This document shows positions 25,047 through 33,540 of a DNA stretch of 64,000 bases, piece by piece. Within the stretch, counting starts at the first letter, position 1. Each line of letters begins with the position of its first letter. A model generated the notes under the pieces. It was not told the origin of the DNA, searched no databases, and saw only the letters and a list, made by a program, of their open reading frames with translations. Location of the stretch: the NCBI RefSeq assembly GCF_001673635.1, contig NZ_LZMH01000069.1, forward strand, positions 62,001 through 126,000, written 5' to 3'. The translations under genes were made by a program, and so were the position numbers. Origin of the DNA: Mycobacterium asiaticum (GTDB taxonomy: Bacteria; Actinomycetota; Actinomycetes; Mycobacteriales; Mycobacteriaceae).

Positions 25047-26211
25047 CGGTCTGCGCCTCGCGGTAGGTCCTGCCGATCCGCCCCCGAATGCCGGTGACCA
25101 CCTCGTAGTGAATGGTGCCCACCAGGTCGGCCCAGTCCTGCGCGGTGGGCTCGCCGCTGCTGCCCGGCCCGAACAGGATCGCCTCGTCACCCTCACCCAC
25201 GTCGGGCTGTCCCGGACCCAGGTCGACGACGAACTGGTCCATGCAGACCCGTCCCACCCCGGGCCGGCGCCGGCCGTTGATCTGCACCTCGAGTCGTCCA
25301 CCCAGCGAGCGGATCACACCGTCGGCGTACCCGATCGGCAGCAGTGCCACATTGGTGTCACGCGGCGCGACCCAGGTGTGCCCGTACGAGACGCCCTCAC
25401 CTGCCTTGATCGACTTGACAAGGGCGACAGGGCATTTGACGGTCATCGCCGGAATCAGACCCATGTCCCCCAGCTTAGGCACCGGGCTCAGGCCGTAGAC
25501 CGCAATGCCGGGTCGCACCAGGTCGAAGGTGAGATCGGGACGGACCATGGTGGCCGAGGAATTCGACAGGTGTGCCACCTCGAAGTCCACCTTCTGGTCG
25601 CGGGCGTACGCCAGCATCTCCCGGAACCGCTTGGCCTGCAGGTCGTTGATCGGTTCTTCGGGTGCATCGGCGTACACCATGTGCGTCATCAATCCCCGCA
25701 GCCGGATCTCGTCGGCGGCGACGGCCTTGCGCAACCCGTTCAGCACCGCGGGGTATTCGGCGGGCGCCACGCCGTTGCGGTTCAAGCCGGTGTCGACCTT
25801 CACGGTGACCACGGCCTGCGTGCCGGTCCGGCGCACCGCCTCCAACACCTCTTCCAGTTGGCGTGCCGAGGAGACCGCGATCTGTACGTCGCCGGCCAGC
25901 GCCGGTCCGAAGTCGAAGCCGGGTGGGTGCAGCCAGGCCAGTACCGGCTCGACGATGCCGGCGGCGCGCAGGTCGAGCGCCTCGTCGACGGTGGCGACGC
26001 CGAGTTCGGCGGCACCGGCGGCCAGCGCCGCGTAGGCCACTCTGGTGGCGCCGTGGCCGTATCCGTCGGCCTTGACGACAGCCATGACCTCCGCGTTTCC
26101 GGCGTGCTCGCGCAGCACCCGCACGTTGTGGGCGATAGCGCCGAGGTCCACCACCGCCTCGGCGAGGACACCCGGCGTCAAAGAGAGCGACGTAACGGCC
26201 ACGGCCGCCAT
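25036..26211 (-). CDS. alr: Alanine racemase
   Basis: This 391-residue fold-type III PLP enzyme makes D-alanine for peptidoglycan. The PLP lysine is in AVVKADGYGHG. Other family motifs are LNRNGV, AHLSNSSATM, GVSYGHTW and CMDQFVVDLG. I chose the ATG at 26211 (MAAVAVTSLSL), close to the first conserved block. The frame extending to 26313 is not supported and would run through an inverted repeat. It corresponds to Rv3423c. Confidence 0.95.
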   Translation of the reverse strand: MAAVAVTSLSLTPGVLAEAVVDLGAIAHNVRVLREHAGNAEVMAVVKADGYGHGATRVAYAALAAGAAELGVATVDEALDLRAAGIVEPVLAWLHPPGFDFGPALAGDVQIAVSSARQLEEVLEAVRRTGTQAVVTVKVDTGLNRNGVAPAEYPAVLNGLRKAVAADEIRLRGLMTHMVYADAPEEPINDLQAKRFREMLAYARDQKVDFEVAHLSNSSATMVRPDLTFDLVRPGIAVYGLSPVPKLGDMGLIPAMTVKCPVALVKSIKAGEGVSYGHTWVAPRDTNVALLPIGYADGVIRSLGGRLEVQINGRRRPGVGRVCMDQFVVDLGPGQPDVGEGDEAILFGPGSSGEPTAQDWADLVGTIHYEVVTGIRGRIGRTYREAQTVES

Positions 26212-26244
26212 TGTCCCAGAGCGCGGCGCAACGGCTTCTCCCGA

Positions 26245-26313
26245 TTGACTCTGCGCTGGTGGCGAGCTTTTCGACTTGGATTCAGGAGGCCTGCGCCCGT
26301 CGCGCAGAGTCAA
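26245..26313. repeat. Long-loop inverted repeat TTGACTCTGCGC/GCGCAGAGTCAA
   Basis: Perfect 12-base arms at 26245-26256 and 26302-26313 enclose a 45-base loop in the gap between gadB and alr. The loop is too long for an ordinary terminator. It may be the remains of a small mobile or dispersed element. In M. tuberculosis this junction carries a large insertion (the PPE57-59 region). Confidence 0.55.
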
Positions 26314-26337
26314 CGCGTCACAGCCATTAGCAAGCCG

Positions 26338-27732
26338 CTAGTGCGCGAAGTGCGCGGCTTCGTAGTGCCCGCCCGGCCGCAGTTTGTCCAGCGAGGCCAG
26401 AGCGGTGCGGGCGTCGTCGTGCAGGGCCCGGGCCAGGTCGGCGGACAGGCCTTCGCGAACCACGATGCGCAGCACGGACACGTCGGTCGCGTTGTCGGGC
26501 ATGGTGTAGGCGGGAACCTGCCACCCGAAGCCGCGCAACTCGTGCGACACGTCGAATTCGGTGTAGCCGAGGCCGCGCTGCAGCCGGAAGGCGACGACCG
26601 GGATCGCCGACCCGTCAGAGATCAACTCGCAATGCTCACCGACGCGCAGCTGCTCACCCAGCCATCGCGCGGTCGACTGCAATGCCTGCATCACCTGGGT
26701 GTAGCCCTCGCGGCCCAGGCGCAGGAAGTTGTAGTACTGGCCCACCACCTGGTTGCCCGGCCGAGAGAAGTTGAGCGTGAAGGTCGGCATGTCGCCGCCC
26801 AAGTAATTCACGTGGAACACCAAGTCCTCGGGCAAATGCTCCTTGCTGCGCCACACCACGAACCCGACGCCGGGGTAGGTCAGCCCGTACTTGTGGCCGC
26901 TGACGTTGATGGACACCACCCGGGGCAGCCGGAAATCCCATTTCAGTTCCGGGTGCAGAAACGGCACCACGAACCCGCCGCTGGCGGCATCGACATGCAC
27001 CGGAACGTCGACGCCCCCTTCTGAGGCCGGTTTGCTGGCGAGTTTGTCCAGTGCGGCGCAGATCTCGGCGATGGGTTCCAGCTCGCCGGTGTAGGTGGTG
27101 CCCAGGATCGCCACCACACCGATAGTGTCCTCGTCGACGGCCTCGATGACCTGCTCGGGCGTGATGACGTAGCGCCCCTCTTCCATTGGCAGATAACGGG
27201 GTTCGACGTCGAAGTACCGGCAGAACTTCTCCCATACGACCTGCACATTGGAGCCCATCACCAGGTTGGGGGTGCGCGCCTTCCAGTTCTTGCCCACCTT
27301 CTCGCGCCACCGCCACTTCAGCGCCAGACCGCCCAGCATGACGGCCTCGCTGGAGCCGATGGTGGACACGCCGACGGCGCTGCTCGGGTCGTCGTCGCGC
27401 AGGTTTTCAGCGTGGAACAGGTCGGCAACCATGCACACGCAGCGCTGCTCGATGGCTGCGGTCGCCGGGTATTCGTCCTTGTCGATCATGTTCTTGTCGA
27501 ACGTTTCGGCCATCAGCTGCCCCGCCTGGGGGTCCATCCAGGTGGTCACGAAGGTGGCCAGGTTCAGCCGCGAGCTGCCGTCCAGCATCAGTTCGTCGTG
27601 GATGAAGCGGTAGGCGGCGTCGGGATCCATCGACTCCTCGGGCAGCCGCAGGGCCGGCACCGGCGCGGTGAACAACCGGCCGGTGTAGGCGGGAGCGATC
27701 GAGTGCGCGGGCAGCGAGGGATGTTGGGGCAC
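26338..27732 (-). CDS. gadB: Glutamate decarboxylase
   Basis: This 464-residue PLP enzyme converts glutamate to GABA and CO2. The PLP-binding lysine is in NVSGHKYGLTYPG, preceded by PVHVDAASGGFV. The N-terminal substrate region reads LNLATFVTTWMDPQA. It corresponds to Rv3432c. The role may be acid resistance or the GABA shunt. It is cytoplasmic and starts 30 bases after nnrD ends on the same strand. Confidence 0.94.
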   Translation of the reverse strand: MPQHPSLPAHSIAPAYTGRLFTAPVPALRLPEESMDPDAAYRFIHDELMLDGSSRLNLATFVTTWMDPQAGQLMAETFDKNMIDKDEYPATAAIEQRCVCMVADLFHAENLRDDDPSSAVGVSTIGSSEAVMLGGLALKWRWREKVGKNWKARTPNLVMGSNVQVVWEKFCRYFDVEPRYLPMEEGRYVITPEQVIEAVDEDTIGVVAILGTTYTGELEPIAEICAALDKLASKPASEGGVDVPVHVDAASGGFVVPFLHPELKWDFRLPRVVSINVSGHKYGLTYPGVGFVVWRSKEHLPEDLVFHVNYLGGDMPTFTLNFSRPGNQVVGQYYNFLRLGREGYTQVMQALQSTARWLGEQLRVGEHCELISDGSAIPVVAFRLQRGLGYTEFDVSHELRGFGWQVPAYTMPDNATDVSVLRIVVREGLSADLARALHDDARTALASLDKLRPGGHYEAAHFAH

Positions 27733-27762
27733 AGTGGATCCTTTCTTGTACGAGGGAGTCGG

Positions 27763-29178
27763 CTACAGCGCCGCCAGGGCGGCCCGGATGTGGTGCAGGA
27801 TGCGCGACGCCGACGTCGGTGCGTCGCCCGGCCCGGGGTCCGCGGCCGACAGCGCCGCGGCACGGGCGTGCACGAATGCGGCCGCGGCGGCGGCCTCGCC
27901 GGCCGGCAAACCAGAGGCCAGAAGCGCACCGATCATGCCGGACAACACGTCACCGGACCCGGCGGTCGCCGCCCAGGACTGACCGGCCGGGTTCAGATAC
28001 ACCGGTCCGCCGGGATCGGCGATGACCGTGACATTGCCCTTGAGCAGCACGGTGGCACCGAAGGTGTCGGCCAGCTTGCGACAGGCCGCCATCCGGTCGT
28101 CACCGGGCGGTGCTCCGGCGAGCCGGGCGAATTCGCCGGCGTGCGGCGTCAACACCGTGGGGGCAGTCCGGTCGGCCACCAGCTCCGGGTGGGCCGCCAG
28201 CATGGTCAATCCGTCCGCGTCGACCAGCACCGGCAAATCGGTGTCCAACGCGAACCACAGTGCGGCGGCCCCGATTTCATCCGTCCCCAGCCCGGGTCCG
28301 ACGACCCACGCCTGGACCCGGCCGGCCGACGCCGGGCTGGGTGAGGCGATGACTTCCGGCCAGTGTGCGAGCACCTCGTGGTTGGCGCTGCCGGCGTAGC
28401 GGACCATGCCCGACGTGGCCGCGACCGCGGCGCCGGTACACAGCACCGCGGCACCGGGATACGTGGCGCTGCCGGCCAGCACGCCGGTGACGCCCTGGGT
28501 GTACTTGTCGTCGTGCGCGCCGGGGATCGGCCAGCGCGCGAGCACGTCGGCGGCCTCGAATCCCGACATGTCGGTCTCGGGCAGGTCCAGCCCGATGTCG
28601 ACGAGCTCGACGCGGCCACAGTCGGCCAGCGCATGCACCGGTTTCAGCCCGCCGAAGGTCACCGTCAGGGCGGCGTGCACGGCGGGTCCGCTGATCGCCC
28701 CGGTCGCCACGTCCACGCCGCTGGGAATGTCGACCGCGACCACCGGGATGTCGCCGACGCCGTCGAACACCTCGGCTGCGGCCGGGCGCAGCGGACCCGA
28801 ACCCGAGATGCCCACCACCCCGTCGACGACCAGATCCGTTGCCGGCTGGACCTTTTCGACGACCTGGCCGCCGGCCTTGCGGAACGCCGCCAGTCCCTTC
28901 TGGTGGGCGCGTTCGGGGTTGAGCAGTATCGCGTCGGCCGCTGCGCCGCGACGGCGCAGGAACGTGGCCGCCCACAGCGCGTCGCCGCCGTTGTCGCCGG
29001 AACCCACGACCGCGCAGATCCGCCGGCCGGCCACCCCGCCGGTGCGGGCCCTGAGTTCACCCATGATCGCGGTCGCCAGACCGTAAGCGGCGCGCCGCAT
29101 CAACGCCCCGTCGGGCATGCTCGCCAACAACGGCGCTTCGGCGTCGCGAATTGCGTCCACGGAGTAGTAGTGCCGCAT
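27763..29178 (-). CDS. nnrD: Bifunctional NAD(P)HX epimerase/dehydratase
   Basis: This 471-residue protein repairs damaged NAD(P)H hydrates. The N-terminal YjeF_N epimerase domain (about 1-210) shows VVGSGDNGGDALWAA and DIPSGVDVATG. The C-terminal carbohydrate-kinase-like dehydratase domain (about 225-470) shows GPGLG, LTPHAGEFARL and AATAGSGDVLSGMIGA. The ATG at 29178 (MRHYYSVD) agrees with Rv3433c. The extra frame up to 29418 overlaps the divergent methyltransferase and was not used. Confidence 0.94.
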   Translation of the reverse strand: MRHYYSVDAIRDAEAPLLASMPDGALMRRAAYGLATAIMGELRARTGGVAGRRICAVVGSGDNGGDALWAATFLRRRGAAADAILLNPERAHQKGLAAFRKAGGQVVEKVQPATDLVVDGVVGISGSGPLRPAAAEVFDGVGDIPVVAVDIPSGVDVATGAISGPAVHAALTVTFGGLKPVHALADCGRVELVDIGLDLPETDMSGFEAADVLARWPIPGAHDDKYTQGVTGVLAGSATYPGAAVLCTGAAVAATSGMVRYAGSANHEVLAHWPEVIASPSPASAGRVQAWVVGPGLGTDEIGAAALWFALDTDLPVLVDADGLTMLAAHPELVADRTAPTVLTPHAGEFARLAGAPPGDDRMAACRKLADTFGATVLLKGNVTVIADPGGPVYLNPAGQSWAATAGSGDVLSGMIGALLASGLPAGEAAAAAAFVHARAAALSAADPGPGDAPTSASRILHHIRAALAAL

Positions 29179-29254
29179 CACAGCCAGCATTCCACACAGC
29201 TGATGTTCAGGAGCCGTCCGTACATTCGCGTCCACCGACCAAGGAGGGGCAGAC

Positions 29255-30178
29255 ATGGCACGGACCGACAACGACACCTGGGATCTCGCGACCAGCGTGG
29301 GCGCCACCGCCACCGGCGTCGCCGTGGGACGCGCGCTGGCCAGCCGGGGCGACGACCCGCTGATCAACGACCCGTACGCCGAGCCGCTGGTGCGGGCGGT
29401 CGGCGTCGACTTCTTCACCCGGCTGGCCAGCGGCGAACTGGACCCCGGCGTCGTCGACGATCACGCCGAGTTCGGCATGGAGCGGATGCGCGACATGATG
29501 GCCGTGCGCACCAGGTTTTTCGACGACTTCTTCCTCGCTGCCGCCGAGGCGGGCATCCGGCAGGCGGTGATCCTGGCGTCCGGCCTGGATGCCCGTGGTT
29601 ACCGGCTGCCGTGGCCGGCCGGCAGCATCGTGTACGAGATCGACCAACCGCAGGTGATCGAGTTCAAGACCGCGACGCTCAGCGAGCTTGGAGCCAGGCC
29701 GAAAGCAGAGCTGCGGACGGTGGCGGTCGACCTGCGCCACGATTGGCCACAGGCGTTGCGCTACGCGGGTTTTGACCCGCAGGCGCCCAGTGCGTGGAGC
29801 GCCGAGGGCCTGTTGCCGTTCCTACCGCCGGAAGCCCAGGACGCGCTGCTGGACAACATCACCGAACTCAGCGCGCCCGGCAGCCGACTGGCCACCGAGA
29901 ACATGTCCGACGGCAGCCGAGCGGTGTCGTTGATGGCAGACCAGATGAAGGAGACCACTGACCGCTGGCGCGCGCACGGCTTCGACGTCGAGATGACCGA
30001 CCTCTGGTATGCCGGCGATCGCAACGACGTGATCGAGTACCTCAACGCCCACGGCTGGTCGGCCGATGCCGCCCCGGTCACTGAGTTGCTTGCCACTCAA
30101 GGCGTTCGGATGGACGCCGACGACGAGCGCGCTGCGGTGTTCGCTTCGCTGAGCTACGTCTCCGCCACCCGCGGTTAG
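29255..30178 (+). CDS. SAM-dependent methyltransferase (mycobacterial TIGR00027-type family)
   Basis: This 307-residue protein belongs to the large mycobacterial family of putative O-methyltransferases related to leucine carboxyl methyltransferases. Typical motifs are the N-terminal TATGVAVGRALAS, the RTRFFDDFF region, AVILASGLDARGYRLPW (SAM site) and EIDQPQVIEFK. AAGGAGGGG just before the ATG is a strong ribosome site. The substrate is unknown. It is divergent from nnrD and absent at this position in M. tuberculosis, so it is probably an insertion. The stop overlaps the convergent rhomboid-like gene by 4 bases. Confidence 0.9.
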   Translation: MARTDNDTWDLATSVGATATGVAVGRALASRGDDPLINDPYAEPLVRAVGVDFFTRLASGELDPGVVDDHAEFGMERMRDMMAVRTRFFDDFFLAAAEAGIRQAVILASGLDARGYRLPWPAGSIVYEIDQPQVIEFKTATLSELGARPKAELRTVAVDLRHDWPQALRYAGFDPQAPSAWSAEGLLPFLPPEAQDALLDNITELSAPGSRLATENMSDGSRAVSLMADQMKETTDRWRAHGFDVEMTDLWYAGDRNDVIEYLNAHGWSADAAPVTELLATQGVRMDADDERAAVFASLSYVSATRG

Positions 30179-30897
30179 CCGGCTTCCGCCGTCGCTTCGG
30201 GCTCCCTGCGTCGGCGGAACAGTTCGCGGAGGGCGGCCGGGTTCCACGGGACGGTCTTGCGCTCGCGGGCCATCGGGTAGAACGCCAGACCGATGAGCAG
30301 CGCGGCGAAATGGCCGATCGCGGTGAAGCTGAGTCCGATCCGGTCCATGGTGATCACCGGGAAACCGAAGATCAGCAGGAGTACGGCGAGGTAACCCCAG
30401 CGCCACGGCCGCGCAATCCGATACGTCAGCACCCCCATCACCCCGACCAGGAAATAGCTCACCCCGATGTCGTGGGCGCGGACGTACCGCTCGGAGGCGT
30501 CTCGCAATTCGATGGCGAGGAAGAGCAGGCCTTCGCTGAAGTAGGTGGCGACGATGTGAGCGCTCAATCCCACGGTGAGCCAACGCAGTTGGCCCAGCCA
30601 TCGCTCGGCCGGCGCCAGAAACAGGGTGAACAGCAGCAGGTAGGGTTCCAGGCTCTTGCCGTCGATCCACATCAGGCTGGAAAACAGCACCCCCAGCGGA
30701 TCGGTGGCCAGCGCATGGATATTGGTGTAGCGGTGCAGCAGCACCGAGTGCAGCTGCTGGCCGGTCAGCACGTTCTGCAGAATCGTGGTGATCGTCAAAG
30801 CGAGCAGCCAGCCGTACGTCAGCGGTGCCCGGACGATCCAGTGCCAAACCGCACGCACCAACGTGCGCGCTCGAGCCGACACCGAAGTTTTTGCCAC
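30175..30897 (-). CDS. Rhomboid-like intramembrane protein (Rv3434c-like)
   Basis: This 240-residue protein has about six transmembrane helices. It shows a GxSx motif (G145-V-S147-Y) and a later GH196FAALLIG helix. These are the serine and histidine expected of a rhomboid protease dyad, so it may cleave substrates in the membrane. It also fits actinobacterial 'rhomboid-like' families whose activity is unproven. It lies 9 bases after the third DUF4436 gene, at the end of the glmS-DUF4436 run. Confidence 0.72.
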   Translation of the reverse strand: MAKTSVSARARTLVRAVWHWIVRAPLTYGWLLALTITTILQNVLTGQQLHSVLLHRYTNIHALATDPLGVLFSSLMWIDGKSLEPYLLLFTLFLAPAERWLGQLRWLTVGLSAHIVATYFSEGLLFLAIELRDASERYVRAHDIGVSYFLVGVMGVLTYRIARPWRWGYLAVLLLIFGFPVITMDRIGLSFTAIGHFAALLIGLAFYPMARERKTVPWNPAALRELFRRRREPEATAEAG

Positions 30898-30906
30898 TTG
30901 GCAACT

Positions 30907-31743
30907 TTACTTGTCGAAATCCGGTGCCAGATGCCGCCACCAGCAGGTGATGTAGATGAGCATCGAGAGCACCAGGGCGACGATCACCCAGAGCACAATC
31001 CTGATGTCGATCCAAGAGCCGAACGGCGGTGCGTTGGGCAGAGCGTTACGCAGCGGCACCACCGCGAAAAGCATTGCCGCGTACCAGGTTGTCATGGGCG
31101 GCTGGAACTTCCGGCGGTCGCGGGCCGTTTGGATGGCGACGAACAGCCCGATCGCGGCCAGCAGAACCAGCGCCCCGAGGATGATGACCGCGAACGCCAC
31201 CGTGCCCGCCGACCGCTGCAACTTCACCCGGTACGGCGCCAGCCCACCGTCGGTGCTGGGAGCGGGAATGGTGATCTGCCAGCCGGCCAACCGGTCCACG
31301 AACGTCACCGCTGCCCGCTCGGGCACCTCCTCGGGGCCCCGGAAGAGTTCGACGGTGATCGGACCCGATGTGTAGCGGTCGAACGGCCAGTTGGCGACGT
31401 CACCGCTGAGCGTGAGCGGGACCGGAAATGTGCCTGGCAACATCCCTTTCGACCACGACCGCTTGGTGGGCGATACCGCTGAGGTCACCACCACGCTGAG
31501 GTCCTCGGTCAGACCGTGGGTGCGCTGATCCAGCAACTTCGGTCCGGGTGAGATCGCGAGGTTGGTGACCAGCACGGTGTTGCTCTGCTGAACGTCTTGC
31601 AGGTCGATGGTGACCGTTGTCCCGTCGGTGGTCGGCTGGCCTTGGGTCAGGTCGTGCGGTCCCTTGCCGGCAGTGCCGTACAGGGAGGTCGAGGCGAAGT
31701 AGGCCACCAGAAATAGCAGGAAGCCGGCGATCCCGAGTTTCAT
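30907..31743 (-). CDS. DUF4436 membrane protein, copy 3 (nearest the rhomboid gene)
   Basis: This 278-residue protein has one N-terminal helix (IAGFLLFLVAYFAST), an extracytoplasmic beta-rich domain (about 30-175, with NWPFDRYTSGPITVELF) and three C-terminal helices around the conserved RRKFQPPMTTWYAAMLFAVVPLRNALP and CWWRHLAPD. This is the DUF4436 family, and M. tuberculosis has one such gene (Rv3435c). Function is unknown. It overlaps the start-side neighbour (copy 2) by 4 bases, so the copies are coupled. Confidence 0.82.
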   Translation of the reverse strand: MKLGIAGFLLFLVAYFASTSLYGTAGKGPHDLTQGQPTTDGTTVTIDLQDVQQSNTVLVTNLAISPGPKLLDQRTHGLTEDLSVVVTSAVSPTKRSWSKGMLPGTFPVPLTLSGDVANWPFDRYTSGPITVELFRGPEEVPERAAVTFVDRLAGWQITIPAPSTDGGLAPYRVKLQRSAGTVAFAVIILGALVLLAAIGLFVAIQTARDRRKFQPPMTTWYAAMLFAVVPLRNALPNAPPFGSWIDIRIVLWVIVALVLSMLIYITCWWRHLAPDFDK

Positions 31744-32615
31744 GCGCGCCTGTCCTGGGTCGAGGTGTCACCGTATTCCGGTGCCAGATGCCGCCACCAG
31801 CAGGAGATGTAGAGCACCAGCGAGATGGTCAGGACGACGATCACCCAGAGCACGATGGTGACGTCCACCCAGCTACCGAAGGGCGGAGAATCGGGCAGCG
31901 CATCGCGCAACGGCATCACCGCAAACAGCATGGCCGCATACCACGTCGTCATCGGCGGCTGAAATTTCCTGCGATTGCGCACTGTCTGGATCGCGACGAA
32001 GAAGGCCAGGCCGGCCAGCGCGATGAGGACACCGAGGATCAGCACGGCGAACGCCGTCGTGCTGTGCGAGCGGTGCAGTTGTAGCCGGTAGGGTGCGTGT
32101 GGTTCACCCTTGCCCGGGCGAGCCACGTCGACTTCCCAGCCCAGCAGTCGATCGACCAGAGTCACCGTCACAGACTCGGGTGTCTGCGAAGTGCCGGAGA
32201 AAAGCTGAACGTTGATAGGTCCGGTTTCATAGCGGTCGAAGGGCCAGTCGGCGACGTCACCGGTCAGGCTGATCGAAACCCGGAAGGCGTCGGGCAGCGA
32301 GGCTTTCGGCCAGGTGCGCTTGCTGGCCTGTATCACCGAGCTGGCGACGACGTTCAGGTCGTCCTTGAGTGTGCCGTTCTGCTCGTCCAGTAGTGCGAGC
32401 GCCGGCACGACGGCGATGTTGGCCACCAGGACGCCGGTGTTGGACTGGATGTCCTCGATGTCGACCGTCACCTTGGTGCCGTCACCCGAACCGTTGGAGA
32501 TCTGGTGACGATGACCCATGCCGCCGTTGACGTAAAGCACGATCGATGCGATGTACCCCGCGACGAAGACGACGACTCCAATGATCGTGCGTCTGGACAC
32601 CGAGATCCTCGTCAC
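31740..32615 (-). CDS. DUF4436 membrane protein, copy 2
   Basis: This 291-residue protein has the same plan as its neighbours: helix (IIGVVVFVAGYIASIVLYV), an outer domain containing DWPFDRYETGPINVQLF, and a C-terminal three-helix part with RRKFQPPMTTWYAAMLFAVMPLRDALP and CWWRHLAPE. It lies 24 bases after copy 1 and overlaps copy 3 by 4 bases. It is clearly a tandem paralogue. Its ends are less conserved than the WPFD and C-terminal blocks. Confidence 0.82.
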   Translation of the reverse strand: MTRISVSRRTIIGVVVFVAGYIASIVLYVNGGMGHRHQISNGSGDGTKVTVDIEDIQSNTGVLVANIAVVPALALLDEQNGTLKDDLNVVASSVIQASKRTWPKASLPDAFRVSISLTGDVADWPFDRYETGPINVQLFSGTSQTPESVTVTLVDRLLGWEVDVARPGKGEPHAPYRLQLHRSHSTTAFAVLILGVLIALAGLAFFVAIQTVRNRRKFQPPMTTWYAAMLFAVMPLRDALPDSPPFGSWVDVTIVLWVIVVLTISLVLYISCWWRHLAPEYGDTSTQDRRA

Positions 32616-32639
32616 GGCTTTACCTTCGCACGCCGCGAC

Positions 32640-33521
32640 CTATTTGGGTGTCGACTCAGCTGGTTTCGGTGCTGGTTCGGCGGGCTTGTCGTAGTCCGGT
32701 GCCAGGTGGCGCCACCAGCAGGAGACGTACAACCCCATCGCGGTCACCAAGGCCACGATCACCCAGATGACCACCATGACATCGACCCAGGCGCCGAAGG
32801 GCGGCGAATCGGGCAGGGCGTTGCGCAGCGGCACCACGGCGAACAGCATCGCGGCGAACCACGTCGCCATCGGCGGCTGGAATTTGCGCCGGTTGCGTAC
32901 CGTCTGAACGGCGACGAACAGGCCGAAGCAGGCCAGTGCGACCAGCACTCCCAGCAGGACAACGGCCACTGCCACGGTGCTCGGCGACCGGTGGACGTCC
33001 ACCCGGTACGGCCCAGCGGCGCCGCCGGGCTTGTCGCCCTGCACGCTGAGTTGCCAGCCGGGCAGCCGATCGACGAAGCCCACCGAGGCCCGTTCCGGTG
33101 TCTGCGGGGAGCCGCGGAACACATTGACCGAAACCGGTTTGGAGCTATAGCTGTCGAAGGGCCAATCCGAGACGTCACCGTTGATGTTCAGCGACACCGG
33201 GAAAACACCCGGCTGGGTGCCCTTGGGCCAGGACCGGCTGGTGGGTGTCGTCGCTGAGGTGACGGCGACGGTGAGGTCGTCCTTCAGGTTGCCGGTTTGC
33301 GGGTCCAGCAACTCAGGGCCCGGTGTCACCGTCAAATCACCGAGCAGCGCATTGCGATACGGCTGGATGCTCACGATGTCCAGAGTCACGGTCGTTCCAT
33401 CGGCCGTCGGCTGAGCCTCGGTGAGCGGGTGGGCCGGGCCCATGCCGGCGAGGGCATACAGTGCGGCCAGACCGATATATGCGGCGACGAAAACCGCGAT
33501 ACTAGCGATGCCCCATCTCAT
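32640..33521 (-). CDS. DUF4436 membrane protein, copy 1 (next to glmS)
   Basis: From the ATG at 33521 this is 293 residues. The longer frame to 33584 enters glmS and was rejected. It has an N-terminal helix (IASIAVFVAAYIGLAAL), an outer domain with DWPFDSYSSKPVSVNVF, and the conserved RRKFQPPMATWFAAMLFAVVPLRNALP and CWWRHLAPD blocks. It ends in a Pro/Lys/Glu-rich tail not shared by the other two. It begins 19 bases after the glmS stop. Confidence 0.82.
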   Translation of the reverse strand: MRWGIASIAVFVAAYIGLAALYALAGMGPAHPLTEAQPTADGTTVTLDIVSIQPYRNALLGDLTVTPGPELLDPQTGNLKDDLTVAVTSATTPTSRSWPKGTQPGVFPVSLNINGDVSDWPFDSYSSKPVSVNVFRGSPQTPERASVGFVDRLPGWQLSVQGDKPGGAAGPYRVDVHRSPSTVAVAVVLLGVLVALACFGLFVAVQTVRNRRKFQPPMATWFAAMLFAVVPLRNALPDSPPFGAWVDVMVVIWVIVALVTAMGLYVSCWWRHLAPDYDKPAEPAPKPAESTPK

Positions 33522-33540
33522 GGTGCCTCCCCGACGACGA

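Noticed and set aside
24922..27024. A 700-codon open frame on the plus strand opposite alr and gadB
   Set aside because: It is the antisense shadow of two well-recognised enzymes in very GC-rich DNA, and its translation has no domain-like sequence.
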